Shown here piece after piece: positions 1-12,604 of a stretch of 34,078 nt of DNA. Each line of letters starts with the position of its first letter. Position 1 is the stretch's first letter. The position numbers and the translations under genes were made by a program. The DNA is from Irineochytrium annulatum (Eukaryota; Chytridiomycota; Chytridiomycetes; Chytridiales; Chytridiaceae): positions 1 to 34,078 of the forward strand of contig JADGJL010000187.1 of NCBI GenBank assembly GCA_027600665.1, written 5' to 3'. Below the pieces are notes generated by a model. That model was not told the DNA's origin. It saw nothing but the letters and a program-made list of their open reading frames with translations, and did no database searches.

Positions 1-3000
1 GCCACCTTCCATCCCCGTCACCTTCCCCGGCGCCGTCAAGGCAGCCGCCGCCACCTTCCGACGGCCTCCCGTCGCCCCGGAGCAGCTTCGGATCCGCCAC
101 CGACGCGGGGCTGCATAATCACCTCCCCGGTTCGCAGCCTCCTCTAATGACCGCGATCGAGGGCGGCGGGTTAGCCGCGCCCGGGGCCGACGAGCCCCCG
201 CCGGAGTACACGACCATGCCGAGGGGTCTTTCGGTAAACCGCGGGGATCTCGGAGGCGCGGGGGAGATGTTACAAAGGGCGACGTCGTTTGCGAGGGATG
301 TCGCCAGCCCGTACACGCGCGACGGAATCACGTTGTACCCAGGCGGGCCACACCAGCAGCAACAGCGGGAAGCTGGCACCTTGCCAGATAAGCGGAGTTT
401 GGATCTACAACGGGTGCCGCCCCCGCCGCCGTCTTGGTCTGCGCCGCTGGAGGCACCGCAAGTGGAGAGGACCGTGACGCAGTCGAGTTCCGCGGGCGTG
501 GAGAGGATGCTGTCGCGGACGGGTGTTGATAGGTTGGAGACGGTCCGGACGTCTAACTCCGGAGTTGTGATCTCAAATAACGGGTTTATTGACGGCGCGA
601 GGGAAGCGGATAAGGCAGGGGAAGTTGTTGAGGAACCGGAGGGTATCGAGGGAAGCGATAGGAGGGATGACGAGGCGCCGGTGGAGGAGAACAGCGCTGG
701 CGCTGGTGATGCGGATGCGCGTTCCGCAGGGGAGTCGCCAGGTGAATTGAACACAAGCGCTGTCGTGTTGGCGGACATGTCGAGGTCAAACTCCAAGAAG
801 TCGCTGAACTCGGCGGACAGCCAAGGGTCGACCGCGGTCAATTCGGCGACACTGGAGGAGGAGCCACAAAAGGCAGCGGTTGCATTGGTTCGTTTGACTC
901 ATTTTTGCCTAGTATCGAAGTCGAGTTTTAAACATTCCTTTTTATACAGGCGGTAGACGTGCAACGGGAGCTTCCTGCCGCCCCCAAGCCCACCTCTGTC
1001 TCTGTAGCGCCAGAAATATTAACTGAACAGGTGCGTTGTCGACCCGTTTTACCTGACAATAGGTTACTTACACTCTTCAGTTAATTGACGTAGATCGGGA
1101 ACTTCCTCCAACCCCTGTACCAGTCGATGTCCCTGCCGCGCCCGTTGTGGTGCGGAATGGATCTTCCGAGGGGCAACAGATCGCGTCCAAACCATTGCAT
1201 GAGCGGCCTAAGGATCTTCGGCCGAACGTCGGTGGGCTGGCTATGACAAGATCGCCAACCGTGTCATCCTCCCCTCATCGGAATAGCGAAGAATCAATCA
1301 CGGCCGGCCCCACGCGGCCACGAGCGAACAGCGACGGCTCGTCGCTCCGGACTCCTGGTATGCCTTTCCAGGCGTCCGCCGTCGAGATTGATTACCGCGG
1401 CCTCCCACCCCGCTCCGGCAGGCGCTCTATGGGAACTGGTCTCATCGCCTCTGGCGTCGGCCCGGCACTAGCGATACCGTCGCCGCCACCGACCCACAAA
1501 GGCGACCCTCGCCTTCGCGGGAGTGTAAACGGGACCAGCTCGATGTCCCAATCTCCGCCGACCGTCTACTATACGGGCCCACCGCCGCCTAGCCCGCGGC
1601 TACAACAGCCCGCGCCCTTCTTCTCCCAGTCATCCCCGACACCCCGAGACGCCCGAGACCCCATAACACCCACGACACCGACCGGCGGCGCTCCGCCCCG
1701 CCCGCCGCTCCTCCATGAGTCCGACCACAAGGTCGCGCAACGACAGGCGTGGGAGCGGTACAAGGAGAATATGAGGCGTCAGCGCGGTGAGCCGCCGCCG
1801 CCGTCGCCCAGCCAACAGATCTACGCTCCCCAGCTGCCCGCGCCGGCGTCACCGCGGTCGTCCATTCATTCGTCCACGATGTCGTCACAAGCATCGGGCC
1901 GGAGTCGAACGTTTTCTGGAGGAGAAGGTTACCCCTCACCGCCGCGGTCCATGTCGGGACAAAGACATGAGAGGTATGGGAGCGATGACAGGAACAACCA
2001 TTACCCGCCACAGGCTCCATCGCCGCACCCGCTTGCGCCGCCGCTACCACCCTCGTCGCTCAGCGACGGTCGGCGCCCGTCGTCGCCCTACGACCGGGGA
2101 AGCACACCAACCGCGACATCCTTTCCCTCACCTCCGCCGCTGTCCACGTCATCCCTCTCGCCCCCAATTCACCACCCGTTCGTCCCTTCTGGCCTCGGCG
2201 CCGTCGTGCCCGTCGCTGGCGCCTGGGGCTGGTCCATCGACACCCTAGCCGTCGCCGTACCGCGCTCCAGCGTGCCTGCCCGATCACCACCGACATCGGA
2301 CGCGGCCGCGGCGCTCGAAACGGAAATGAGGATGAAAGGCGTCGTTGCGGAAGCGGGCGTAGACAGGCCGGAGCTGGACGCCATCGTGTCTCGTGCGGCG
2401 AGAGAGGCGTGGGACCGTGAGTGTCGTCACGGGGATGGGCGAGCCGTGGGGCTCAGAAGTTGGTATGCTGTCGCGGGCGAGGTGTTAAGGGATGGCGGGA
2501 ACCGGGCGCCCGTTGGTATGTCGAGGGTGCTTTGGACGGGTAGGACGACAGATGAGGCGGAGATGTATCGGATGCTTGTGGGACGGCATCTAGTGTTCCC
2601 GCAGACCCTTGCGAGGAGGACCGCGCCGGCGGACGCTGGGTCTGAAGCGTCGGATGATGAGGACGACGAGGACGTCGTTGAGGATGAGGAGAAGACACCT
2701 GCGGGGTGCCCGAGGTGCGGCAGCGGATGCCTCGAAACACCGCGGCACGTGCTTCTGATGTGCCCGACGGCGCGGCACCTGTGGAAGCGCGTCTCGCGTA
2801 TGATGGAGCGGGCTACGGGAATGGAGGTGGGGCGGGTGACGCTCGCGGACGTCGTGACGGGTTTCGGGCGCCTCAAGTCCCTCGTCGAGACGCGGGAGGA
2901 GGCCGTGGACGAGGATGACGACGCTGAGGACGACAATGAGCGAGTCCGTGCGCGCGCGGCAAATCAAGTTGCGGATGTGACGAGGGTCGTTACGAGCCTG

Positions 3001-3288
3001 CATGCGATCGCGCTCCACAGTCTGGTGTCGAGTCGGGTGTACCCATGGGCTGGGGAGGGATGCGCGTTTATGATCTTCCGGGCGCGATTGGCGAGTAGGG
3101 TCGCGGTTGAGGCGGATGAGGAGGAGGGAGGGGAGGTTGAACGGGCGGCTGGTTGCGAGAGGCTGGAGATGGCGGTGTGGAGGGCGCTTAGGCTTGATGG
3201 GGTCGGACCGAGGCGCTTAATGGGGACGAGGACGGCCTTTGGGCGACCAGCGATTGCAGCACCCGTCGTAGCGACGGTTGATGCCTGA
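1..3288 (+). CDS. Proline-rich disordered protein with C-terminal zf-RVT-like zinc knuckle (5' end outside window)
   Basis: The reading frame is open from base 3, so the start lies upstream. Three exons fit: 3-887, 950-1030 and 1081-3288, all phase 0, giving about 1057 visible residues. Exons 2 and 3 begin with related segments (AVDVQRELP and LIDVDRELP), which supports the splicing and suggests a small internal duplication. Most of the protein is Ser/Pro-rich and disordered, with one basic helical stretch (around WERYKENMRRQRGE). From about base 2311 the composition changes to an ordered, Arg/Glu-rich region. It holds C-X2-C-X9-H-X4-C (Cys 865, 868, His 878, Cys 883; bases 2707-2763) followed by ARHLWKRV. 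That is the layout of the zinc-binding tail (zf-RVT) of LINE-type reverse transcriptases, but no RT or endonuclease domain is visible. Two acidic runs flank the knuckle. The stop is TGA at 3286-3288. Function is not recognised. Confidence 0.7.
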
Positions 3289-3722
3289 AAATAGCGACTG
3301 CATTTTGCATTAGAGATTTGGTTTTTCTTCCCTTCCTGCTTCGATTTGGCGCTCCTATTTGCTCAACGATGGGTATCTCATTGACTTCATCACTGCACAC
3401 TGCATCGTCGTTTGTTCGTTTCTCCCATTTTTGCACGACTTCGAGGCGACGAGTCTCTATATCATGTATGCATCTCCTTTTCCTACACGTTGTCCATTAC
3501 TCCAAATCTCCAAATCTCCTGTTTAAAATCAAAAAACTTGACCTCAAATAAATTGAAAAGTTACAAATAATCGCCTCACGCCATTTAGACCAGAGTTACA
3601 AAAAAAAATCAGTATTTATTGAACATAGCCAGCCATGAACGCAATTGTTTGTTCAGATATCAGTACAATAACAGTAGGCCAAAGTGGGCAAAAACATATG
3701 AGCCTAAAAGTGGACGAAGGCC
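3289..3722. other. Convergent intergenic region
   Basis: This AT-rich spacer lies between two converging genes and presumably holds both 3' UTRs. It contains an A-run at about 3598-3608 and a poly(A) signal candidate for the minus-strand gene. I see no coding signal. Confidence 0.6.
3615..3620 (-). terminator. Poly(A) signal candidate (AATAAA) for HPPD
   Basis: The minus strand reads AATAAA about 105 nt beyond the HPPD stop codon, followed shortly by a T-run. The position is right for a eukaryotic 3' end signal. Confidence 0.45.
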
Positions 3723-5195
<1,473 letters not shown>

Positions 5196-6274
5196 TGTGG
5201 ATGCGTAATGCTGAAGGAATGCGAGGGAATGGAGGTTGTGAGGTTGTGTTCGAGGGAGAGGTATATGTGCCAGACTCCCGGCCAGGGTTCGGGTGAAAGG
5301 GCTGAAGGCTTGTATGAGGCGCCGTCGCATGGCGCCCAACCGCAAACAGCGTGGAGTTCCGTGGTTAGCAACAAGTAAACAGAGGGACTTCCGCTACCGC
5401 CGCAGACACGCACGTGACATTATTAAATACCTTACGCGAGTGGTTATCCCATCTGCAAGGATATTAACCCGCTCTTGCCACCAACTCAGCTTACTCCATC
5501 TAGGAACATCTCGCAACCTTGAAGTCATTTACGAGCTCATCTGTTACTATGCCATCCTACCACAATGCCATACTGCCTTACTGATTCACTGGTTAACGTT
5601 CTCTGCTGATAGGATAACATGATGCAGCGAAGACAATATCAGACAGGTACAAAGGAGACATGACAATGTGACAAGAAGCGTGAGCAGATGAATGATTCCA
5701 GGGGTGTAAGTAAACAAATGAAAACAGCTTTAGAAGCGTACACGATTTTTTAACAAAAAAAGGAGCAAAAGGTACGTGGTTAATGTGAAAGAAAGACAGG
5801 AGAACTTTGACCAATGGAGTAACATAACAAGATGGGATAAATTCTAAATTGTATAACTACAGCCAGTGATAATGTCCTTCAACGGATCAAAATATAAACG
5901 TAGAAACTCTTCGGCGAAAGACAAAACAATAAACAAAAGTTAAAAAAAAACAGAACAAAAGTCGGAATAATAAATCAAGAACAGGAGAAGTATTTTTTCA
6001 AGATGTTGAAGTAATCACAGTAAAAGGGGGCGATGTACGGCCGACATTGGTATGCGTCATTTATGAAGAGTAAAGCGCGGAAGAAAACTCTCAACCAATT
6101 TCGATGAAATAAAGACGCAGAGGAAACAATAAAACAAAAATCAAAAGTCAAGAACTACACATAGGAGGGCAATGACGGAACCCTGAGAGAAGAAAAGTCT
6201 ATGTTGAGAGACCGAAGCAAAATAAAAGAAGGTTGAATGAACACAGCAGGGGGCAAGGGAAATGTCCTTCCTCA
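5196..6274. other. Intergenic region: HPPD promoter and 3' flank of the SHD-repeat gene
   Basis: No gene is supported here. The part near 5200-5450 should contain the HPPD promoter (TATA-like element, CACGTG at 5411-5416). The part from about 5980 to 6274 is the 3' flank of the SHD-repeat gene and is duplicated at 21331-21627. The middle (about 5600-5980) is A-rich with several short A-runs. Confidence 0.6.
5262..5268 (-). promoter_or_regulatory. TATA-like element of HPPD
   Basis: The minus strand reads CATATAC about 67-73 nt before the HPPD ATG, followed by a C/T-rich leader. The spacing is plausible for a core promoter, but the sequence alone cannot prove use. Confidence 0.35.
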
Positions 6275-7311
6275 TCAAGCGGCAGTGTCGTTCTTCGCGC
6301 CATCGACGGCGGTCTTCTTCCTCTCCTTCATGCTCTCGTGGATAATCGAGTAAAGCATCTTGAGCTCTCGGGATGGCAGCTTCGACAGCTCCTTCCGGGC
6401 CTCGTTGCGCTTTGGCGACAGGTCGGAGCGAGGGGCGAGGAAGGGAGCTGATAGATAGAGGCAATGGAATTTTAGCCAGTGACTCCACAATAATGGAGAA
6501 AATTAAAGCAAAGAAAGCGACTTGCTCACCATTTTTCTCTTTCCTTCTAATCATCTCATCCCTTACATCGCTCGACACCTCTACCATCTGATCATCCGCA
6601 AGCCTCGCAATCCTGCTCCTCCACGCCTTGACGTTCGCCTCCTCCCTCGCCTCCCTCTGCTGCCTCTGCTCGTCCGTCTCCTGCACGGCCTTTCTCTTCT
6701 CCCTTCTCCGGACCCTCTCCGCCTTCTCATCCTCACCGCCGGCGGGCACAACCTCCGCCTCAGCAGCGGACGCGACCACAGACGCCGGCGGCGCGACCTC
6801 CTTGGTAACAACCGCCGCGGGCTCCTCCACTTCATCCACAACGACCCCGCGCCGCGACATCTCGGCCTCCACCTCCTCCCGCAGCACGATGAGCTCCGGC
6901 ATCGACACGCCCGCAATAGCCTCGTCCACCCGCTTCGACGGCGGGCCCGCGAGCGCCACCGAGGCCGACGATGCACCCGACAGCTGCTGTTGTTTCGCGG
7001 TTGCCACCTCCATCCGAAGCGCCGACGACGCGACGCCCACTGCCGCCGCGTTCCCGGCCCCCGTCGTCGTGATGCGCTCCTGCACGGCTGCCATCACGCT
7101 TTCCATGAAACCTCCAAGCTCCCCACCACCCTCCGCCGCGGGTGCCGGGGTGGAGGACGCGGCCGCGAGTGCGCCCTTCCTCCTTCTATCAAACTCGACG
7201 CTCAGCCTCGCGCGCATGCGCGCCAGCGCTTGGGCGGGCATGGCCGCGAGCCTCGTCGCCGTCGAATCCTCGTACGCCGCCCTGCCCGCCCCACCGAGGT
7301 TGTGCAGCGAC
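5980..7311 (-). repeat. Segmental duplication, source copy
   Basis: This stretch covers the 3' half of the SHD-repeat gene, its only intron and about 295 nt of 3' flank. On the minus strand it aligns, by eye, with the plus strand at 20326-21627. Similarity begins abruptly near 7311 and ends near 5980. In the best coding stretch I counted about nine of ten bases identical. Confidence 0.85.
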
Positions 7312-8624
7312 GTTGCAGATTCCGAGCGGGACAGCGCGGGCGAGCCCGTACTGGGCCTGCGGTTGAGGTCCAGGGAGGTGGACAGGGCTGACGGCGACGG
7401 GGGGGAGGAGTTTAGGGATGACGAGGGGACAGAGCTTGAGAGGGAGCGCGAAAGCAGGGGTGAGAGGGGCGCGAGCGTCAGGACCGATAGCGTCGACGCC
7501 GCGGAGGACGGTGTTTCGGTTCCGGATGGTGACGAGGGCGCCTGAAGTTGCTGCTGCTGTGACGCCGCGGCGATGTCGGCCAAATCCCTCGCGAGAAGCG
7601 CCCGTGGCGCGTTGGTGCTGTTGGCCCGGTTGAGCGTGTCGATCCCCGGCAGGTCTCGCCTCTGGGCCTCGGCGTCGAGATCGTTGGCGAGGACGTAGAA
7701 TTGGTCGTTCGTCATAGCCGATAGCCTGGTGGCGGCGCTGCCGTGCGCTTGGTGCGTGCCGGCGTGGCACCCGTGCTTCGTTGCGACCGTGGACTCGAAC
7801 GCCGACAGGAGGGACCCGACGGGAGTTCGGCGGCGGAGGAACTCGGTTTTCACCTGGGACGCCAAGTCGGCTAGTTGGGCGCTGGAGAGGCGGGCGAGGC
7901 GCTCGGCGGCTAGGATTGAGCTGACAGATGGCGCGGGGCTGGCGGACCGCGAGCTCGGCGTCGACCCGGCGGCGGAGGCTGCTGCGACGCTGGCCAGGAG
8001 ATGCGGCGGACTAATGCGGTGCGGCGAACTCGGTCGTCGTCGCGAGAGGGGGGATTGCTGACGCATCGAGGGCGATGACGGCGGCTGCCTTCCTACAACT
8101 GGTTGCTGGCGCTGCGCGGCCGGCACCGCCGAGGGCCCGGTAGCCTTGTTCCCCGCGTTGCCGTTGGCCTTCTTCAGGCCCGTCGCGCTGGTGTTCGCCG
8201 ATACGCTGTCCGATGACGTGGGACTTGGAAGGTAGCCCGCGCCGGCCGAGATGGACCGGCCCCCTGCGTCCCCCCACGGCGTCTTGATATCCAGCGACAT
8301 CTTGTGGTATCGCGAGCTCGAGCTCCTCGATCCGGGGCCGCCTAGCGACGGGATGTCGGCCTTAGATCCCACCGCGACGTTGGCAGACTTCCCCATCTTC
8401 TCCGCTGCGCCCGGCTGCGATCCGGCGGCAGTGTGGTTCGAGAACAGAGACGAGAAGAAGCCCCTCCACGAGGCCGCGGCCGTGGACGATGGCTGGTGGT
8501 GATGCAGGTCCGCGAGGCGATGGTGGTGCGATGGTGAAGGCTGGCCCGAGCCCGGCGTCGAGGGCGACGGCGGCGGCGGGTTGACTGAGGCGCGGGTCGG
8601 CTGCTGCGGGTAGTGGTTCGTCAT
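6275..8624 (-). CDS. Disordered protein with six Spa2-homology-like (SHD) repeats
   Basis: Two exons (6530-8624 and 6275-6447, phase 1) give 755 aa. Residues 1-235 are low-complexity Ser/Pro/His. A degenerate repeat of about 26 residues then recurs at 241-266, 299-323, 457-482, 568-592, 670-695 and 715-742. Its pattern is R-L-x-x-[LM]-x(4)-[QLM]-x-x-L-x(3)-[VL]-x-x-E-x-x-R-R; examples are LADDQMVEVSSDVRDEM and MTNDQFYVLANDLDAEA. The last repeat is preceded by PRSDLSPKRNEARKELSKLP. This resembles the entry to the Spa2 homology domain of fungal Spa2 and animal GIT proteins, which bind MAP-kinase and polarity partners. The SHD assignment is my inference from pattern memory; a merely analogous helical repeat is possible. 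Charged helical sequence fills 630-670. The splice restores family-like sequence, and an in-frame stop follows if the intron is not removed. Confidence 0.75.
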
Positions 8625-9559
8625 GACTCTCGTCGTAGTGGGTCTGGCTGATGCGGGCGCGTTTATCAGAGCAGGCTGGGCTCGAGGGTGCTGAGGTGGC
8701 CCCGGAAGACGGGTGCTGGTGGCAATCTAGGGTTCCGTGCAGACGCTCCGAGGGGAAGCTGTAGACAGCGCGTCCTTGCTGGTAAGACGGTCGGACGGTG
8801 ACGTGGGACGGATTCGCAGTTCCAGTCGGTAGTCGGTGAGTCTTCTAGTCGGTCCCCTTGCAGGTCGGGATCGGCGGCGGCGTCGTCGTCGGCAGGCGTT
8901 TTCTTGATGTGACGCGATGGTCTTTACAACGAAAATATAAGAGGGGTGACGAGCCCCAGAAATTCAGATTCCAGCGGTGCCGCTGGTGGAACGGTAAAAA
9001 CTTTGACAGTGCCGGACCATGCAGCCTGAAACTTCCCACACGAGGAGTTCCCACATGCAATCGACGCACGATGACAAAATTGGTGAAAGGCGACACACGG
9101 CCGGACACGAACGTGCCGATGACGGAATTGATCTAAAATCTTAGCTATCGTGTATATTTAATGTCTTGAGTTTGTCGCATAAGTACATGCAATCAAACCA
9201 AAACACATAAAAAGGCGTAATAGGTGAAATATTACTCAACGCAAATGAAACCCCAAGAAGAACAAAAGGTGTTCGTGTATAACAAATTAACCTTGAGGGA
9301 GATAGGTAGGGGAACAAGGAACAAACTACATGTTTCGATGCGCGACAATATGAGTGGGGTTTACAATCAAACACGGCAAACAATCGGCGAAGAGGTTTAA
9401 TCAAGTAAGAGGGCATAGGATTTGAAATACAATCATTGTACGATAAGGAAGGTGATTGATGTCAATACGGAACAGAAGAGGGCCAGGGGAGCATGACATC
9501 GCTCGCAGCCTGGAAATAAAAAGGGAAAACAAAAAAACGAGAAGAAGTTATTAAATTCC
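8625..9559. other. Intergenic region between the SHD-repeat gene and DHA2 transporter 1
   Basis: It contains the SHD-gene upstream region and the 3' flank of the transporter. A TTATATTTT element on the minus strand (about 8931-8940) lies roughly 307 nt before the SHD-gene ATG and would imply a long leader. The half nearer the transporter is AT-rich. No gene is supported. Confidence 0.5.
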
Positions 9560-11767
9560 TTATTCAGCCACCGGTGGGGGAGCCCGGCCGTGGGCCTTGA
9601 ACGAGTACTATCGAGCACAAAACAAAGATATGTCAACATTCTTAACCTAACACAGAACCAATAAGAGTCGAATAGACCCACCTGCTTGATAAACAGCGCG
9701 CAGACGAGGATGAGGATTGGGAACACGACGATGATTTTGTACGAGATGCTGAACGCTCCAGCGAATGCGTCGATGAGCTCGCCGAGGGCTTGATCCTGCC
9801 CCGGGGTGCTCGAGAGCATGCCGCGGACTACGGGGAGGTTGAGGTCCCCCGGGTCCATCCCCTTAGACTCCAAAAATGCAAGGAGTGTAGGCTTCGAAGA
9901 CACATTTTTCACGAGCACATTATTGAAAATGCCGCCGATAAGGGCGACACCGATGGCACTGATGACGAGGGGCACAGGTTAACAATATTGCGAATGTTTC
10001 CATCACGGCTGTAACAACTCACCCTCCAAGCGTCTGACAAAACGTGGAGACGGCCGTCGCGATGGCGATCCTCGGCCCGTCGACGGACGCCTGAATTCCG
10101 AGTACACGGATCTGAATGAGGCATCCGACGCCGAGGCCCAAAATAAGGAGGTAGAAGACCTGCTGGACGCGGCCCGAGCTCGGCGAGAGCGTCGACGTCA
10201 GAATCGAGCCGGCCACCATGACGCAGCCGCCGATATAGACGAAGGGCACGTATTTGCCGGTGCGCGAGACGATCTGGCCGGAGAGGATCGAAAGAATCAC
10301 AACGCCAAACACAAGCGGTATTGTCTCAACACCAGCCTGGGTTGCCGAGTCGCCGTAGACGACCTGGAAGAAGAGGCTAAGGTAGACAAAGCGGTCAGAT
10401 TCAATTGAGACAAATAACACCAATGATCCTCACGAGATGTAGTAGACGGCTGAGAAGAAGGCAGCGCCCAGCCAGACGGCGATGAGGAGGAAAGCGGGGA
10501 CACTGTAGTTCATAAACAACGACGCCGGGATGATGGGCTCCTTCGAAACCTTGAGCTCGACAAAGATGAAGGCCCCGAGGAAAGCGGCCGCGACGACAAA
10601 CATCGAGATAGCTGGCGCCGAATTCCACGCCCACGAAGAGCCGCCGAGCTGGACGGGTGTGATGAGGGAGACGACGAACGCGAACAGCAGGAACGAGCCG
10701 AGGAAATCGATCCTGCCGAGCTTTTCCTTCGCAGAGCCCTCGGGCGGGGGGAAGCGAAGGAAGGTGATGACGGTCGCGACCGTGATGGCTCCCACGGGGA
10801 CGTTAATGAAGAAGCACCAGCGCCACGAGACCTTGTCGGCGAAGGCGCCGCCGACGAGCGGGCCGATGACGGAGGCGAGGCCAAAGACGCCGCCAAGGAC
10901 GCCCTGAAACTTGCCGCGGTCCTGCATGGAGACGATGTCGGAGATGATGATGAGGACGAGGGAGAAGATACCACCACCGCCTACAGTTTATAGGTTAGCA
11001 TCATTCACCCGATTTAAATCTTAAACAGACGCTAACCAGCTCCAGCAACAGCACGTCCGACGATGAGCCACTCCATGGTCGGAGCAGCGCCGCAGAGGGC
11101 GGACCCGGCCTCGAAGATGATGATGGCCGTCACGAATACCCATTTCCTTCCAAAGATGTCTTTAAACGTTGACGTCAATATCGAGCCCTGCCATGCCGTT
11201 GAATTATGCATTTACATACCTGCAAACTTCCCGTACAAAGCAGCGAAGGCCGTAGCCGTCATGAGGTAAGCAGACCCGATCCAGGGGATCAGATTCTGGT
11301 CGTTAAGGTCGTTCACGATAGCCTTAAGCGCCGTTGAAACTATAGTTTGGTCGAGGGCCGCGAGGAGGATCGCGAGCGCGAGACCCTATTTGAACGTCAG
11401 CATTTTTCTTCCTCGTACCGAAACGAGCGAACAAATAGCGCGAGAGTACTCACGAGGAAGACGAGGACGAACTGCGTGCGCCCGAGGGGTACCTTGACGC
11501 CGGAGTCTTGGGTGGCGAGGGCTGTTGGCGCAGCAAGCGTTAGTGGAATGTCTCCAGACACGAATGCATTCAACGAAGAGGAGAGGAAGACTCACGGTTG
11601 TCGGTAGTCTCGTCCTTGGCCTCTGGCGTGGCCGTGCCGGACGTGGCATCATCTACCTTCTTGGACTCGCCCCGCTCGAGGTCGACGTCCTTATCATGGA
11701 TTGTAGTCTCCTCACCCTCTTTCGAGGTCAAGAACGAGGAAGCCGATGGTGCAGCAGAGGTCGCCAT
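9560..11767 (-). CDS. DHA2-family (14-TMS) major facilitator, drug:H+ antiporter 1
   Basis: Eight exons join in frame: 11596-11767, 11454-11521, 11220-11385, 11037-11159, 10434-10980, 10023-10376, 9682-9958 and 9560-9607. The product is 584 aa. About 75 acidic, Ser-rich cytosolic residues precede the membrane domain. DHA2 marks are LDQTIVSTAL in TM1, the motif-A loop GKFADIFGRK, and GPLVGGAFADKVSWRW (motif C and following loop). Family knowledge places such proteins in the plasma or vacuolar membrane exporting drugs or toxic metabolites by proton antiport; the substrate cannot be read from sequence. It is paralogous to the transporter at 22146-24288. Two intron positions are shared (inside GAGGGG, phase 1; after VYYI, phase 2) and the long central exon is exactly 547 nt in both. 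The tail YSFKAHGRAPPPVAE is encoded by a 48-nt last exon. Confidence 0.93.
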
Positions 11768-12103
11768 CGTTAATGTGGATGCAACTGGGGCGAAGGTGGA
11801 GGAGGACGCAGTTAAGGCGCGAGGTAGCGGAGAGGGGAGCTTCCGCTAAAAAGGGACGATGGATCGCCTTCAATTGGCGGAAGTAGCGGGCGTGCCAGCG
11901 AGTTCCGATGAAGTTTCACGGTCCCAGCCGTGTTTCAGCTCGACTTCCGAGCCGTCCAGCCATGGACCTGCAGGTTCGGCGTGCTGACTCTCACACCTCA
12001 CACCTCGGACTCGCCGATGGGAAGCCCTTCACGGCCAAGGGCGCAACAGGACGGCGAGGTTGGACGGCCTTCCTTGTAGTCATGGGTCCGGTGTATGACT
12101 GGC

Positions 12104-12132
12104 GGAACTCGGAACTCGGAACTCCGCACGTG
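12104..12132. promoter_or_regulatory. Triple GGAACTC repeat followed by CACGTG
   Basis: Three perfect tandem copies of GGAACTC (12104-12124) are followed by CACGTG at 12127-12132. The site lies about 340-365 nt upstream of the transporter start, in a divergent promoter. CACGTG is the core site of bHLH factors of the Pho4/Cbf1 type; use here is conjecture. Confidence 0.3.
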
Positions 12133-12522
12133 GTTCCCGAGGAGGCTTGTCATGACGGATTCGAAAATTGATGGAAGAATAATACTACTGAATGGATGAG
12201 ATCCTTCGGCAGGGCATCGCCTATGGACAGAGGTGTCAGCGTGGGGGAAGCAATGCTTCGCTGTCGGTACCAAAAAAAAAAAAATTCACTAGCATTGGCA
12301 TCCGTCTTCACTTAAAAGTAGAGGTAAATGTTGCAAGAAAGGGAGAAAAAACTTGTAAAAGGCTCTCTGCATTTTTAATCCATTTGATAAGCGATATGGA
12401 TATCAATGAAATGTTCCGGCTGCAGTCAAAGCAAACTGAGGCCAACCAGCCCGACCTTACCCATCCATTGTAATACCCATAGGTACCAAATGATCTGCGA
12501 TCGCCGACTGTTCGTCCGCCAA

Positions 12523-12540
12523 AAATATATTAATATTAAT
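12523..12540 (+). promoter_or_regulatory. TATA-like AT-rich element of the P5A ATPase
   Basis: An 18-base stretch of only A and T, containing TATATTAATATTAAT, ends 65 nt before the ATPase ATG. The position suits a core promoter. Confidence 0.35.
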
Positions 12541-12604
12541 GGAAGCAACGCAAGCATTGACGGTGGCTTGTCGATTTCGTTGAAGATCATTAGCAAAAAG
12601 CTGG

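Larger units (their letters stand above)
11768..12604. other. Divergent promoter region between DHA2 transporter 1 and the P5A ATPase
   Basis: The two genes are transcribed away from each other, so both promoters should lie here. It holds a triple 7-mer repeat with an adjacent CACGTG, a 12-A run at about 12271-12282, and an AT-rich element before the ATPase. No coding signal is seen. Confidence 0.55.

Noticed and set aside
119..841. 240-codon minus-strand open frame opposite the first gene
   Set aside because: It is the antisense of a GC-rich, Ser/Pro-coding exon; the plus strand is continuous with supported exons and the minus product has no features.
2311..3288. Intact LINE retrotransposon at the left end
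   Set aside because: Only the zinc-knuckle tail is visible; no reverse transcriptase, endonuclease, poly(A) tail or target-site duplication was seen.
6522..7545. Two long plus-strand open frames (289 and 305 codons) opposite the SHD-repeat gene
   Set aside because: Their composition (Arg/Leu-rich or Ser/Ala-rich) is what reverse translation of the repeat gene produces, and the duplicated copy preserves the minus-strand reading pattern and intron instead.
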